A DNA stretch of 64,000 nucleotides. Origin: Advenella faeciporci. GTDB taxonomy: Bacteria > Pseudomonadota > Gammaproteobacteria > Burkholderiales > Burkholderiaceae_B. The notes under the pieces were generated by a model that saw only the letters and a program-made list of their open reading frames with translations, searched no databases and was not told the origin of the DNA. The position numbers and the translations under genes are program-made. The stretch spans positions 537 through 64,536 of the forward strand of contig NZ_BMYS01000007.1 in assembly GCF_014652395.1 (NCBI RefSeq). The letters run 5' to 3'. How positions within the stretch are numbered: position 1 is the first letter of the stretch; each line of letters begins with the position of its first letter. Positions 46,290 through 55,898 of this stretch are shown piece by piece.

Positions 46290-47999
46290 TTATTCCTTGA
46301 TAATGATTTGTTGATCCTGCAGGTGCCAGACCTGACCAATCTGCTGCGCCATTTCTTCATCGTGGGTTGCCACCAGCAGGGCACGACCCCGGGAAAAACG
46401 TAAAATGGCCCGAATCACCCCATCACGGGTTTGTCCGTCCAGGTAGGCGGTGGGTTCATCTAGCATAATTAATGCCGGATCGGTTAAAAACAGCCTGGCC
46501 AGTGCCAGCCGGTGCGCCTGCCCGCCAGACACGCCGTGCCCGCGCGTACCCAGCACGGTATCCAGCCCTTGCGCCAGGCCTGCTACAAAACTGGCCGCCT
46601 GGGCCTGTTCAAGGGCAGACCATAGCTGTTGTTCGGTGGCCTGGGGGTTGACGGCCAATAAAAACTGCCGGATGCTGCCCAGGCCGATAAAGGGTTGCTG
46701 CCCAATCAATACGTATTCATTTTCAGCAAAATAATGCAGCAGCTCCCCGCTCGCATAAGGTCGCAGGCCGGCCAGGGTTTCAAGCAGGGAGGTTTTGCCA
46801 ATGCCGCTTTCGCCCATTAAGGCGATGGGCTGGTTTATTTGGATGGTAAAGTTGGCGGGCAATAAAATATCCCGTCCTTGCGGGGTTTGCAGGGCAAACT
46901 GGTTTGCCTGCAATACGACCCCGTTGGTGCCGCGTGCCTGACGCTGGATAATAGGTGACTTAGTGATGGCCGGCAGGGTCGTGTCGTGATGGGTGGGCAG
47001 TTGTTGGTACAACTGGTGCAAGCCTTGAGCGGCTGCCTTGGCGGTTGCCCGGTCATGGTAGCTGGCTGCCATCTGGCGCAGCGGTATATATACTTCGGGA
47101 GCCAGCAATAGGCAGAACAGACCCTGTTGCAGGGTATTACCTGAAAAACCGGCACCCAGCATGCCCAAATAACTTAAGCCGATATAAATGGCCACGCCAG
47201 CCACGCCCAAGGCGGCAAACAGTTCAAGGACCGCCGAGGAAAGGAAAGCAATACGCAATACTTTCATGGTGGTGGCGCTTAAGCTTTTGCTGGCTGAATG
47301 CACGGCATTGACTTCGTCCTGGGTGCGTCCCATTAAAGCCAGGGTGAATAGCCCTCGAATCCGGTCTGCAAAAATTCCCGACAGGCGGCTTAACAGCTGC
47401 TGGTGTTTTTGGTTGGCGGCTTCGGCGCGCATGCCAATTAATGCCATAAACAAGGGGATCAGGGGAGCACTGAATAAAAACAGCAGCGTCACGATCCAGT
47501 CTATGGGAAGAATCACGATGGCGAATGCCAAAGGCAAAAATACCGCGGAAATGGTGGCGGGTAAAAAACGCTGTAAATAGCCATCGAGAGCCTGTACCTG
47601 GTCGAGGATGGCGGTGGTTAAGGCTCCGGCTGGTGTTTGTTTGCTCCAGGCAGGGCCCCTGGCCAGCAATTGCGCAAAAAATTGTTGGCGCAACTGTTGC
47701 TTGATTTGTTCGGAAGCCCGGGAAGCGGCCATTTCGCCGGACCAGGTAATAAAGGCCCGCAAGGCAATGAGCAGGGCAATAAGCAACATTGGCCCCCATA
47801 ATTGATAGGGGGCAACTGATAAACGAATGGCCAGGTCCAGGGTTTTTGCCAGTACCCAGGCCTGAAATACCAGGACTCCCCCTGCAATAAGCGGAGCACC
47901 GATGGCCCATATCATGCCAAGCGGTGCCATTTTCCAGAGACTTAATAACCAGCGGTTCTGTATGGCGGCTTCTGTTTTAGAGGGAGTTTCCGGTGACAT
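46290..47999 (-). CDS. cydD: Cysteine/glutathione exporter subunit CydD
   Basis: Partner of CydC, 569 residues, with an N-terminal six-helix part and a C-terminal ATPase: Walker A GESGIGKTS, signature VSGGQAHRLALARLFL, Walker B LIMLDEPTAYLD, switch VATHDEEMA. It starts 7 bp after the cydX stop, so export and oxidase genes are read together. Confidence 0.92.
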   Translation of the reverse strand: MSPETPSKTEAAIQNRWLLSLWKMAPLGMIWAIGAPLIAGGVLVFQAWVLAKTLDLAIRLSVAPYQLWGPMLLIALLIALRAFITWSGEMAASRASEQIKQQLRQQFFAQLLARGPAWSKQTPAGALTTAILDQVQALDGYLQRFLPATISAVFLPLAFAIVILPIDWIVTLLFLFSAPLIPLFMALIGMRAEAANQKHQQLLSRLSGIFADRIRGLFTLALMGRTQDEVNAVHSASKSLSATTMKVLRIAFLSSAVLELFAALGVAGVAIYIGLSYLGMLGAGFSGNTLQQGLFCLLLAPEVYIPLRQMAASYHDRATAKAAAQGLHQLYQQLPTHHDTTLPAITKSPIIQRQARGTNGVVLQANQFALQTPQGRDILLPANFTIQINQPIALMGESGIGKTSLLETLAGLRPYASGELLHYFAENEYVLIGQQPFIGLGSIRQFLLAVNPQATEQQLWSALEQAQAASFVAGLAQGLDTVLGTRGHGVSGGQAHRLALARLFLTDPALIMLDEPTAYLDGQTRDGVIRAILRFSRGRALLVATHDEEMAQQIGQVWHLQDQQIIIKE

Positions 48000-48006
48000 C
48001 GTTAAT

Positions 48007-48132
48007 TTAATACTGTTTTGTTTCTGGGGCTTTAGTGTTTTTTTCTATTGTACGCAACTCGTACCACATTGCGTTCAGGATAGAAAAAGCACACGCCAGG
48101 CCTAAACCTAAAATCCAGGAAAAATACCACAT
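48007..48132 (-). CDS. cydX: Cytochrome bd-I accessory subunit CydX
   Basis: A 41-residue single-helix membrane protein. It opens MWYFSWILGLGLACAFSILN, with the conserved tryptophans and glutamate (NAMWYEL) of CydX, which stabilises the haems of cytochrome bd. An AAGGAG ribosome binding site lies upstream of the ATG at 48132. It sits 12 bp after cydB and 7 bp before cydD. It is short enough to be missed by automatic gene calling. Confidence 0.92.
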   Translation of the reverse strand: MWYFSWILGLGLACAFSILNAMWYELRTIEKNTKAPETKQY

Positions 48133-48144
48133 ATCAGTAACTCC

Positions 48145-49305
48145 TTAGTAAGCATGAGGGGCATCGTTAACCGTTTCAGGGGTAACTTTGCCTCGCATGA
48201 CGCGAAATACCCAAGAGGTATAAACAATGATTAATGGCAGGAAGATGATGGTTACCAACAGCATAACCCATAAAGTCATATGACTTGCCGAGGCATCGTA
48301 AATGGTTAAGCTGGACGATGGGTCCAGGGATGAAGGCAACAGGAATGGGTAGGTGGAAAAGCCAAAAGTAAAGATAATGGCTGCAATGCTTAATGAAGAC
48401 ATTAGCACAGACAGCAATGGCTTTTTTTTCACCAGCAACATGGCCAATAGCGTAACGGCAATGCCTGCCGCTGGTGTAATCCAGGCCAAAGGCGTGACGC
48501 TGTAAATACCCATCCAGGCGCCTGCTTCAACGCTAACAGATTTGCCGCCTGCCAATGGGTTGGACACATCATTGCTTGCCAGCAGGCTTGCATCCATGGT
48601 GTAGCCAGGAACGCCGCTGGCAACCCAAACACCACCAATCACAAACAGGGCGATTACCGCAATACCAGACCAGATCGCCCAGCGTTGTGCCGCCTGTGCG
48701 ATACCGGCTTCTGTTTTCCAGCTTAATACGGTTGTGCCTTGCAACAGCAACATGGCAATGCTAAGCAAGCCGCACAGAAGGGCAAACGGTTGGAACAGCC
48801 CAAAAAAGCTGCCTTCATAAATGGGGCGCAACGTGTCAGGATCGAAACGGAAAGGAACGCCCAGGATGACATTGCCAATGGCGACGCCAAATACCAAAGC
48901 GGCGACCAGACCGCTTAAACACCAGGTAATATCCCAGTTTTTACGCCATCTTTCTGATTCGAGTTTACTGCGGTATTTAATGGCAACCGGACGCAGGATG
49001 AGTGCGGCCAGCAACAGCATCATGGCCAGATAAAAACCCGAGAAGGACATGGCATAGAGCAGGGGCCAAGCCGCAAAAACAACCCCGCCGGCGGTGATCA
49101 GCCAGACCTGGTTGCCCTCCCAGGTTGGGCCGATGACATTATAAAGAACACGGCGTTCGGCATCGGTTTTGGTCACCAGGGGCAACAGCATGGCCACCCC
49201 AAGGTCGGCCCCGTCCATGATGGCAAACGCGATTAACAGTACACCCAAGAGCAGCCACCAGATGTGGCGCATGGTGTCATAATCAAGCAGAATGATCGAT
49301 TCCAT
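48145..49305 (-). CDS. cydB: Cytochrome bd ubiquinol oxidase subunit II
   Basis: CydB, 386 residues with about eight to nine helices, the second large subunit of the oxygen-scavenging quinol oxidase. The conserved start DYDTMRHIWWLLLGVLLIAFAIMDGADLGV and the GPTWEGNQVWLI segment are diagnostic (shown in part: FAIMDGADLGV). It follows cydA by 11 bp. Confidence 0.96.
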   Translation of the reverse strand: MESIILLDYDTMRHIWWLLLGVLLIAFAIMDGADLGVAMLLPLVTKTDAERRVLYNVIGPTWEGNQVWLITAGGVVFAAWPLLYAMSFSGFYLAMMLLLAALILRPVAIKYRSKLESERWRKNWDITWCLSGLVAALVFGVAIGNVILGVPFRFDPDTLRPIYEGSFFGLFQPFALLCGLLSIAMLLLQGTTVLSWKTEAGIAQAAQRWAIWSGIAVIALFVIGGVWVASGVPGYTMDASLLASNDVSNPLAGGKSVSVEAGAWMGIYSVTPLAWITPAAGIAVTLLAMLLVKKKPLLSVLMSSLSIAAIIFTFGFSTYPFLLPSSLDPSSSLTIYDASASHMTLWVMLLVTIIFLPLIIVYTSWVFRVMRGKVTPETVNDAPHAY

Positions 49306-49316
49306 TGTCCAACTCC

Positions 49317-50885
49317 TTATTTTGCAGTAATTGCACTGGCAGCAAAATCATTTGCGTCAGGCTTGTTGTCTTCGTCAGGTCCCTGGTTAACCGTGTGCCA
49401 CATCATTTTGGTGCCCAGTACCGCCAATGTGCTGTAAATAACAAAGAAGATAAGCATGCTGATGATCAGGTCGGTAACGCTGAGCCCGGATGCGGCATAA
49501 AAAGTGGGCAATACCCCTTCAATAATCCAGGGCTGGCGACCAAACTCGGCCACGAACCAGCCACATTCAACGGCAATCAAGGGTAATGGAACCGTGAAGA
49601 CCGCCAGTTTCAGAAAGCGTGGTGATTGGGTAATGCGGTCTTTGGTGGACAGATAAAATGCGGTAATAAAGAAAGCAATAAAGTAAAAGCCCAAGGCAAC
49701 CATGATGCGGAATGTCCAGAATAGCGGAGCAACCTGCGGGACGGTATCCCATGCAGCCTGGTCAATTTGCCCTGGCGTGGCTGTGTCAAGATCTTCTACA
49801 TAGCGTTTGAGCAACAGGGCATAGCCCAGATCTTTCCAGTTAGCGTTAAAAACGGCCTGTGCCTGTGCATCTTCCTTGTTGGCGCGCAGTATCTGCAAGG
49901 CGTTATAGGCGTCAACACCATGCCCGATGCGAACCTTGGCCCTGTCAACCAGTTCATTGATGCCTAACAAGGGGGTGGTTAGTGAACGGGTGCCAATAAT
50001 ACCCATAGCCCATGGAATTTCTAATGCAAACTCATTGCGCCGTTCTTCCTGGTTGGGCAGGGCAATCAGGTTGAAATTGGCAGGAGCCGGCTCTGTTTCC
50101 CACATGGATTCCATGGCGGCCAGTTTCATTTGCTGATGCTCGGTGCTTAAATAACCGCTTTCATCACCTAACACCACGACCGACAATGCGCCTGCCAGCC
50201 CGAAGCTGGAGGCAATAACCATGGAGCGGCGGGCCAGTTCAATATGACGGCCACGTAACACATACCAGGCACTGACACCTAAAACGAAAACGGATGCCAA
50301 TACATAGCCTGAACTGACGGTATGCACAAATTTTGCCTGGGCTACCGGATTAAGCACGACTTCGGCGAAATCGGTCATTTCCATGCGCATGGTTTGCGGG
50401 TTAAAGTAGGCGCCCACCGGGTTTTGCATCCAGCCATTGGCGATTAAAATCCACAAGGCCGAAAAGTTGGCGCCAATCGCCACCAGCCAGGTAACAATTA
50501 AATGGGCAACTTTGGACAAACGGTCCCAGCCAAAGAAGAACAAACCGATAAAGGTGGCTTCCATAAAAAACGCCATAAGACCTTCAATGGCCAATGGCGC
50601 TCCAAAAATATCACCCACATAATGACTGTAGTAGGACCAGTTCATACCGAACTGGAACTCCATGACCACACCGGTTGCAACCCCAAGGGCAAAGTTGATG
50701 CCAAAAAGTTTACCCCAGAACATGGTCATGCGACGCCAGATGTCTTTGCCTGTCATGACATAGACGCTTTCCATGATAGCCAGCAAAAAAGCAAAGCCCA
50801 ATGTTAATGGTACGAAAATAAAGTGAAACATGGCTGTCAGCGCAAATTGCAAGCGTGACAGGGTGACGACATCTAGATCTATCAT
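49317..50885 (-). CDS. cydA: Cytochrome bd ubiquinol oxidase subunit I
   Basis: CydA carries haems b558, b595 and d and the quinol site. It has 522 residues, the same as E. coli CydA, so it has the long Q-loop. The N-terminal haem ligand region LSRLQFALTAMFHFIFVPL, the segment EGLMAFFMEATFIGLFFFGW and the C-terminal FGRQPWIIEGVLPT are intact. First gene of cydA-B-X-D-C; transcription should start in the AT-rich region at 50886-51130 and is probably tuned by oxygen. Confidence 0.96.
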   Translation of the reverse strand: MIDLDVVTLSRLQFALTAMFHFIFVPLTLGFAFLLAIMESVYVMTGKDIWRRMTMFWGKLFGINFALGVATGVVMEFQFGMNWSYYSHYVGDIFGAPLAIEGLMAFFMEATFIGLFFFGWDRLSKVAHLIVTWLVAIGANFSALWILIANGWMQNPVGAYFNPQTMRMEMTDFAEVVLNPVAQAKFVHTVSSGYVLASVFVLGVSAWYVLRGRHIELARRSMVIASSFGLAGALSVVVLGDESGYLSTEHQQMKLAAMESMWETEPAPANFNLIALPNQEERRNEFALEIPWAMGIIGTRSLTTPLLGINELVDRAKVRIGHGVDAYNALQILRANKEDAQAQAVFNANWKDLGYALLLKRYVEDLDTATPGQIDQAAWDTVPQVAPLFWTFRIMVALGFYFIAFFITAFYLSTKDRITQSPRFLKLAVFTVPLPLIAVECGWFVAEFGRQPWIIEGVLPTFYAASGLSVTDLIISMLIFFVIYSTLAVLGTKMMWHTVNQGPDEDNKPDANDFAASAITAK

Positions 50886-51200
50886 GTTGATTCTCCAGAG
50901 TAAGGGGTAAGTTTACGGTGTCAGGCGTATTCAAGAAGACTAACGCTTTGTAAGCTTGGCGACAATGTATAGAATTGGATTATAACTTACTTTTGGTAAT
51001 GAATTATAAGGAATACATCAATAAGTTTATATGTTTAAATTAGGTGATATTAAAAAATACGAATCAATATGCTAGCAAAACATTATTAATAATATGTGTC
51101 GCTATGTTGGGGTTTTGCCATGAACCGGAAAAGACAATGACCCCGGGGTGGGGTCATTAAAGGCTAAAAATGGTTTGTTACTGAACGTGGCTCAGGACTT
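50886..51200. promoter_or_regulatory. cydA upstream region and lysA downstream region
   Basis: A 315-bp gap without genes. On the minus strand a perfect TATAAT lies at 50984-50979 upstream of cydA. A half FNR-type site TTGAT at 51021-51017, centred with its poor second half near 51014, would fall about 42 bp before the start implied by that -10 box, the spacing of class II activation. The other half (TCCTT) does not match ATCAA. The middle is very AT-rich. The lysA terminator is at 51136-51158. Confidence 0.4.
51136..51158 (-). terminator. Terminator downstream of lysA
   Basis: AATGACCCC at 51136-51144 pairs with GGGGTCATT at 51150-51158 around GGGGT; a short T-run (GTCTTTTCC) follows on the minus strand. 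Confidence 0.7.
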
Positions 51201-52493
51201 TCAGGGCAGGAGCTGCTCGCCTTCAAACAGGTCTTCCAGTTTTTCGCGCTGGCGAATAATATGGAAATGCTCACCATCTACCATGACTTCTGCCGCCCGC
51301 GGACGGGTGTTGTATTGGCTTGACATGACAAAACCATAGGCGCCCGCAGATTCAAGGGCCAGAATGTCATCCTGTTCCAAAGCAATGCTGCGTTGTTTGG
51401 CCAGCCAGTCGGCGCTTTCACAAACAGGACCCACGATATCATAGGTTTCAGGCGTTTGCGCTCGTGGCCTGACGGCCAGCAGTCCATGGTAGGCATCATA
51501 AAGTGCGGGGCGCATCAGGTCGGTCATGGCGGCATCAATAATGGCAAAATTGCGGGCTTCTGCATGCTTGAGGTACTGGACCCGCGTGAGCAGCACACCC
51601 GCATTGCCAACAAGGGAACGGCCCGGTTCAAGAACCAGCTGCAAGTGGTCATAGCCACGTTGGGCCAGTTTTTCGTAAACCGGTTCAAGCAATTCTTTGG
51701 GATCTAGCGGGATTTCATCGGTGTAGCGGATGCCCAGGCCGCCGCCAATATCCAGATGTTCTACCTGGATGCCCTGCAGGCCAAGCATGTCAAGCAGGTT
51801 CAGTGTTTTGTCCAGGGCGTCAAGATAGGGGCTGACTTCGGTAATTTGTGAACCGATATGGCTGTCGACGCCCACGATTTTGATGCCCGGCAGGGTATTG
51901 GCTTTTTGGTAAGCCGCGGGCGCAGCACCAATTTCGATCCCGAATTTGTTTTCTTTCATGCCGGTTGAAATATAGGGGTGTGTTTTGGCATCGACATCGG
52001 GGTTCACGCGTAAAGAAACCGGTGCGGTTTTGCCCAGTCGCGTAGCCACTTCAGAGATGCGTTCAAGCTCTGCCACCGACTCTACGTTGAAGCACTTGAT
52101 GCCGGCCTCAAGAGCCGCTTCAATTTCCCAGTCCTGTTTGCCAACACCCGAAAAAACGACCTTGGCTGCTTGTCCGCCCGCTTTCAGGACGCGGGCCAGT
52201 TCGCCACCCGAAACAATATCAAATCCGCTGCCCAGTTTTGCGAATTCGTTCAGGACAGCCAGATTTGAATTGGCCTTCATGCCATAACAAACCAGGGTGT
52301 TTCGGCTGCCAATGGCGTTTTGATAGGATTGCCAGGCTGCCTTGAGTGCGGCCCTGGAGTAAACATACAGGGGCGTGCCCAGTTCCCGGGCCAGGATTTC
52401 CAGGCAAACGCCTTCAGCGTGCAGGGTGTTGTTTTGGTAATGAAAGAAGGGTGAGCCTGCGGGAGTGGGTAGGGGTTGGGATTGTGTGGTCAT
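51201..52493 (-). CDS. lysA: Diaminopimelate decarboxylase
   Basis: PLP enzyme of the alanine racemase-like fold III group that makes lysine from meso-diaminopimelate. It has 430 residues. The PLP lysine is in CYGMKANSNLAVL, with HIGSQ, GGGLGI and LEPGRSLVG for phosphate binding and CESADW for the active-site cysteine from the other subunit. It follows lptM by 47 bp on the same strand, the usual order. Confidence 0.96.
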   Translation of the reverse strand: MTTQSQPLPTPAGSPFFHYQNNTLHAEGVCLEILARELGTPLYVYSRAALKAAWQSYQNAIGSRNTLVCYGMKANSNLAVLNEFAKLGSGFDIVSGGELARVLKAGGQAAKVVFSGVGKQDWEIEAALEAGIKCFNVESVAELERISEVATRLGKTAPVSLRVNPDVDAKTHPYISTGMKENKFGIEIGAAPAAYQKANTLPGIKIVGVDSHIGSQITEVSPYLDALDKTLNLLDMLGLQGIQVEHLDIGGGLGIRYTDEIPLDPKELLEPVYEKLAQRGYDHLQLVLEPGRSLVGNAGVLLTRVQYLKHAEARNFAIIDAAMTDLMRPALYDAYHGLLAVRPRAQTPETYDIVGPVCESADWLAKQRSIALEQDDILALESAGAYGFVMSSQYNTRPRAAEVMVDGEHFHIIRQREKLEDLFEGEQLLP

Positions 52494-52540
52494 TGCAAAT
52501 TGATAATCAGAATTAACGGTGTATGAAAAAAACGGGATTA

Positions 52541-52786
52541 TTATTCAGGGAGACGGGTTTTTGGGTCCTGCTCCCGGGCACGGGTCTGTTCCTTTTCTTG
52601 CCGGGCCGCTGCTTTGGCGGCTTCCTTGCGTGCCTTTATCCTTTGTTCGCGTGCTTCTATTTGCTGTAATTGTTCTTGGGTAGGATAATATAGGGGTGCC
52701 TTGTATCCGCAGGCGGAAAGACCCAAACTTAAGCCAAGCAGGGATGCAATTGAAAGACTGCGGTGTATTTTTGTAAACGCAGGCAA
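52541..52786 (-). CDS. lptM: LPS-assembly-associated lipoprotein LptM
   Basis: An 81-residue lipoprotein. A signal peptide ends in the lipobox LSAC (cysteine near residue 26), followed by GYKAPLYYP, the LptM (formerly YifL) signature. LptM aids oxidative maturation of LptD in the outer membrane. The rest is a charged, coiled-coil-like Lys/Glu/Ala-rich tail that is longer than in E. coli. It lies upstream of lysA and divergent from cyaY. Confidence 0.9.
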   Translation of the reverse strand: MPAFTKIHRSLSIASLLGLSLGLSACGYKAPLYYPTQEQLQQIEAREQRIKARKEAAKAAARQEKEQTRAREQDPKTRLPE

Positions 52787-52823
52787 TTTACTACTCCAAA
52801 AAATTTTTTATAGAATTGATATT

Positions 52824-53153
52824 ATGACTGAATCAGAATTTCTTGCACGTGCAGACGATATTTTAGACAAGATTCAGGCCCAGGCTGATGGCTGGTTCGA
52901 ACATCTGGATATTGATGTTGATGCGAACCGCAGTGGCCAGGTGCTTACTCTTGTGTTTGACAGTACCCGGCATGTGGTCATCAATAGCCAGGCCCCTTTG
53001 CAGGAAATGTGGGTGGCTGCGCCCAGCGGTGCATTCCATTACCGCTTTGATGGCCAGGTGTGGCAAGACACCCGTGGCGGTCTGGAACTGGCAGCCAATG
53101 TTGCCGCCCTGTGTTCTGAAATTGCCGGTCAGCCGTTAACCGTTACCCTGTAA
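52824..53153 (+). CDS. cyaY: Frataxin homologue CyaY
   Basis: Iron-binding regulator of iron-sulfur cluster assembly, 109 residues. The acidic first helix (ESEFLARADDILDKIQ) is followed by DVDANRSGQVLTLVF and the conserved WVAAPSGAFHYRFDGQVWQDT. The start at 52824 is used because the longer frame from 52701 runs through the lptM promoter and coding region. Divergent from lptM. Confidence 0.95.
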   Translation: MTESEFLARADDILDKIQAQADGWFEHLDIDVDANRSGQVLTLVFDSTRHVVINSQAPLQEMWVAAPSGAFHYRFDGQVWQDTRGGLELAANVAALCSEIAGQPLTVTL

Positions 53154-53243
53154 GCCTGGTCAAGGTAATGAAGGGATGGCGGTAAAAACGTCCTTGATGC
53201 GGGGGCAGTGGTTTTCCAGAGTCACCGTGCGGCAAGGATGACA

Positions 53244-53283
53244 AAAAAACGCTCATTTCATATTTTGAAAATGAGCGTTTTTT
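53244..53283. terminator. Bidirectional terminator between cyaY and mrcA
   Basis: AAAAAACGCTCATTT at 53244-53258 pairs with 53269-53283, with A/T tracts on both sides. It ends the convergent cyaY and mrcA transcripts. Confidence 0.88.
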
Positions 53284-53291
53284 ATGTGTTG

Positions 53292-55742
53292 CTAGAAGCG
53301 GATGGGAGGGCCACCCAAGGGGTTGAAGGATTCGATCAGCTTGCCAATCGCATCGCCACTACCCTGTGCTGCCGGTTTTGCGGCACCTGTCTCTTCAGTG
53401 CCAGGGGCATAACCACTGCCGCCTACGCCCAGGTTCGCAATGGCTTGCCCTGCAGGGAACTCGGTATAGTAAAAATTATCGCCAGCCTTGACCAGTCCTT
53501 GTGGCAAGGGGCCTTGTTTGGTAACCGGTATGGAAGGCAACACACTGGCCATGTAATCAAGCCAGATGGGCATGGCCGCGCCACCGCCCGTTTCGCGGTC
53601 ACCCAGGGAACGGGGTTGATCGAAACCAAGCCAGGCAACCCCCACCATTTTTGGTGTATAGCCGGCAAACCAGGCATCGAAGGATTGGTTGGTGGTACCG
53701 GTTTTACCGCCAATATCCGGGCGTTTGAGCGTTGCCTGGGTTCTGGCTGCCGTACCGTTACGGGCGACCCCTCGCAGCAGGTCATCCATGATGTAGGCCG
53801 TACGCGGGTCAATCGCGCGATTGGCCTCATCTCCGGCCTTGACCGGTTGGGACTTCATGAGGACCGTGCCATTGGGATCGGTCACGTAATTGATAATGTA
53901 AGGATTCACGCGATAACCGCCGTTGGCAAATACGGCATAGGCGCTGGCCATTTGCAAGGGCGTTACGCTGCCGGCACCCAGTGCCATGGTCAGATAGGCG
54001 CCTTTGGGGGGGTGTCGGGCGGGATCAAAGCCAAAACGCTCGATGAATTCCGTTGCAAAATCGGGGCCTACGGCCTCGAGGATACGAATGGAAATCATGT
54101 TTTTGGATTTGTACAGGCCCTGGCGCAAAGTTTGGCTATAGGTGTAGCTGTTCCCGTAGTTTTTGGGTGTCCATGGCTTGCTGCCGGTTTTGGCCGCGCT
54201 TAAGTAAAACGGCTGGTCTGAAATATTGGTTTCAGGGGTTAAGCCGCGTTCAAGGCCTGCGGCATAAATGAACGGCTTGAAGGTTGAGCCGGGCTGGCGC
54301 CATGCCTGGGTAACCCGGTTGAAGTCGCCACGGTTGAAGTCAAACCCGCCAATCATGGATTTGATGGCACCATCGGTAGGGTCAAGGGCAACAAAAGCAC
54401 CTTCGACTTCGGGCATATTGATAATGGTCCAGCTGTCTTTGACTTTTTGCAGGTAAATGACTGAGCCCCGCATGATATGCCGTTTGGTACTGGGTTTGGC
54501 GACCAGGGCACGTTTTGCATTGTTCAGCGAGGTACCGGTTAGTTCGATGGGGTGGCCGGCATCGCGAATGGCCACCACTTTGCTTGGGCTGGCTGACAGC
54601 ACCAGATACGTGTGCAGGTCATTGCTGTCCGGGTAGTCGGTTTTGACTTTATCCAGGAATTCTTCCATTTTTTCCTGGTTCTGCTCAAGGCCTGACGGTA
54701 ATTCAAGTTGGGCAGCCGGGCCAGGATAGGGTTTGCGGCGGGTGTAAGTAAGGATTCCGTCACGCACGGCCTTATAGGCGATTTCCTGGTCTTTGGAGTT
54801 GACGGTGGTATACACATTCAGTCCGCGACCGTACACATTATCTTTGTAGATGTTGTACATCAGCTGGCGTGCCAGCTCGGAAACATACTGGCCATGAAGG
54901 GCAAACTGGGTTTCTGCCGCATTGTTGTCACGGGATTTGACCTGGATTTTTTCATTCATGGCCTCATCGTACTGTGCCTGGCTGATGTAGTTCAGTTTCA
55001 GCATGCGACCCAATACATAGTGCTGACGCTCGATGGCGCGCTTCAGGTTGGTTTTGGGGTTAAAGCGCGATGGCGCCTTGGGAACACCCGCCAGGATGGC
55101 GGCCTGTGCAATGCTGACTTTAGACAGGGGAACACCAAAATAAGTCCGGGCTGCGGCTGCAAAACCGTAAGCACGATGGCCCAGGTAAATCTGGTTGAGG
55201 TAAAGCTCAAGGATCTGGTCTTTGGTGAGGGTGTCTTCTATTTTGTAGGTAAGTAAAAGCTCATAAAATTTGCGAATGAACGATTTCTCGGATGACAGGT
55301 AGAAGTTACGGGCCACCTGCATGGTAATGGTACTGGCACCCTGGGCCTTTGCGCCCGAGGTGATGTTGGCCAATACCGCCCGGCCTACGCCCGACCAGTC
55401 AACCCCGTTGTGCTTATAGAAATTGTCGTCTTCAGCGGCCAGGACCGCCAGTTTCATGACATCGGGAATCTCATTGAAGCGCATCACGTTGCGTCTTTCT
55501 TCACCATACTCGGCCAGCAGGACTTTGTCTTCGGAATAGATGCGCAGCGGAATGCGTGGCCGGTAATCGGTCATGGCCTGAAGATCGGGCAGGTTTGGCC
55601 AGGTAAGGCCAATGGCCATGATGACCAGCAAGGCGCCACAAAGCCCGATGCCTGCGCAAAATACGATGGATTTCATGATAAACCGTCCCAGCCATGAGCC
55701 GGAAGACGATTTCTCTTTTTTGGGTGCGGTAGTTTTACTCAT
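53292..55742 (-). CDS. mrcA: Penicillin-binding protein 1A
   Basis: Bifunctional class A PBP, 816 residues. A membrane anchor lies at about residues 20-45. The glycosyltransferase domain has EDDNFYKHNGVDW with the catalytic glutamate. The transpeptidase domain has the serine in GSTFKPFIYA, SKN in YKSKNMISI and KTGTTN. A disordered glycine/alanine-rich tail ends the protein. It makes and crosslinks peptidoglycan at the inner membrane. The start MSKTTAPKK at 55742 is preferred; a GTG frame from 55790 is possible. Divergent from aroK. Confidence 0.95.
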   Translation of the reverse strand: MSKTTAPKKEKSSSGSWLGRFIMKSIVFCAGIGLCGALLVIMAIGLTWPNLPDLQAMTDYRPRIPLRIYSEDKVLLAEYGEERRNVMRFNEIPDVMKLAVLAAEDDNFYKHNGVDWSGVGRAVLANITSGAKAQGASTITMQVARNFYLSSEKSFIRKFYELLLTYKIEDTLTKDQILELYLNQIYLGHRAYGFAAAARTYFGVPLSKVSIAQAAILAGVPKAPSRFNPKTNLKRAIERQHYVLGRMLKLNYISQAQYDEAMNEKIQVKSRDNNAAETQFALHGQYVSELARQLMYNIYKDNVYGRGLNVYTTVNSKDQEIAYKAVRDGILTYTRRKPYPGPAAQLELPSGLEQNQEKMEEFLDKVKTDYPDSNDLHTYLVLSASPSKVVAIRDAGHPIELTGTSLNNAKRALVAKPSTKRHIMRGSVIYLQKVKDSWTIINMPEVEGAFVALDPTDGAIKSMIGGFDFNRGDFNRVTQAWRQPGSTFKPFIYAAGLERGLTPETNISDQPFYLSAAKTGSKPWTPKNYGNSYTYSQTLRQGLYKSKNMISIRILEAVGPDFATEFIERFGFDPARHPPKGAYLTMALGAGSVTPLQMASAYAVFANGGYRVNPYIINYVTDPNGTVLMKSQPVKAGDEANRAIDPRTAYIMDDLLRGVARNGTAARTQATLKRPDIGGKTGTTNQSFDAWFAGYTPKMVGVAWLGFDQPRSLGDRETGGGAAMPIWLDYMASVLPSIPVTKQGPLPQGLVKAGDNFYYTEFPAGQAIANLGVGGSGYAPGTEETGAAKPAAQGSGDAIGKLIESFNPLGGPPIRF

Positions 55743-55898
55743 TACACGGGATTTTAAAGCTTTGTGGGCAGAATTTCCTGAAAAACTCACGGGTTTCTGT
55801 AACTGAATTGTGCAGTTTAGCGCTCCTTACTTAGGTTGCAAGTGATAATATGCAAAACTGTGCAAAATAAGTCTCAAATTACCGACATTTTTAAATAT

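Noticed and set aside
53208-54203. Plus-strand open frame of 331 codons opposite mrcA
   Set aside because: It is antisense to the well-conserved transpeptidase part of PBP1A, has no recognisable domain and no plausible ribosome binding site.
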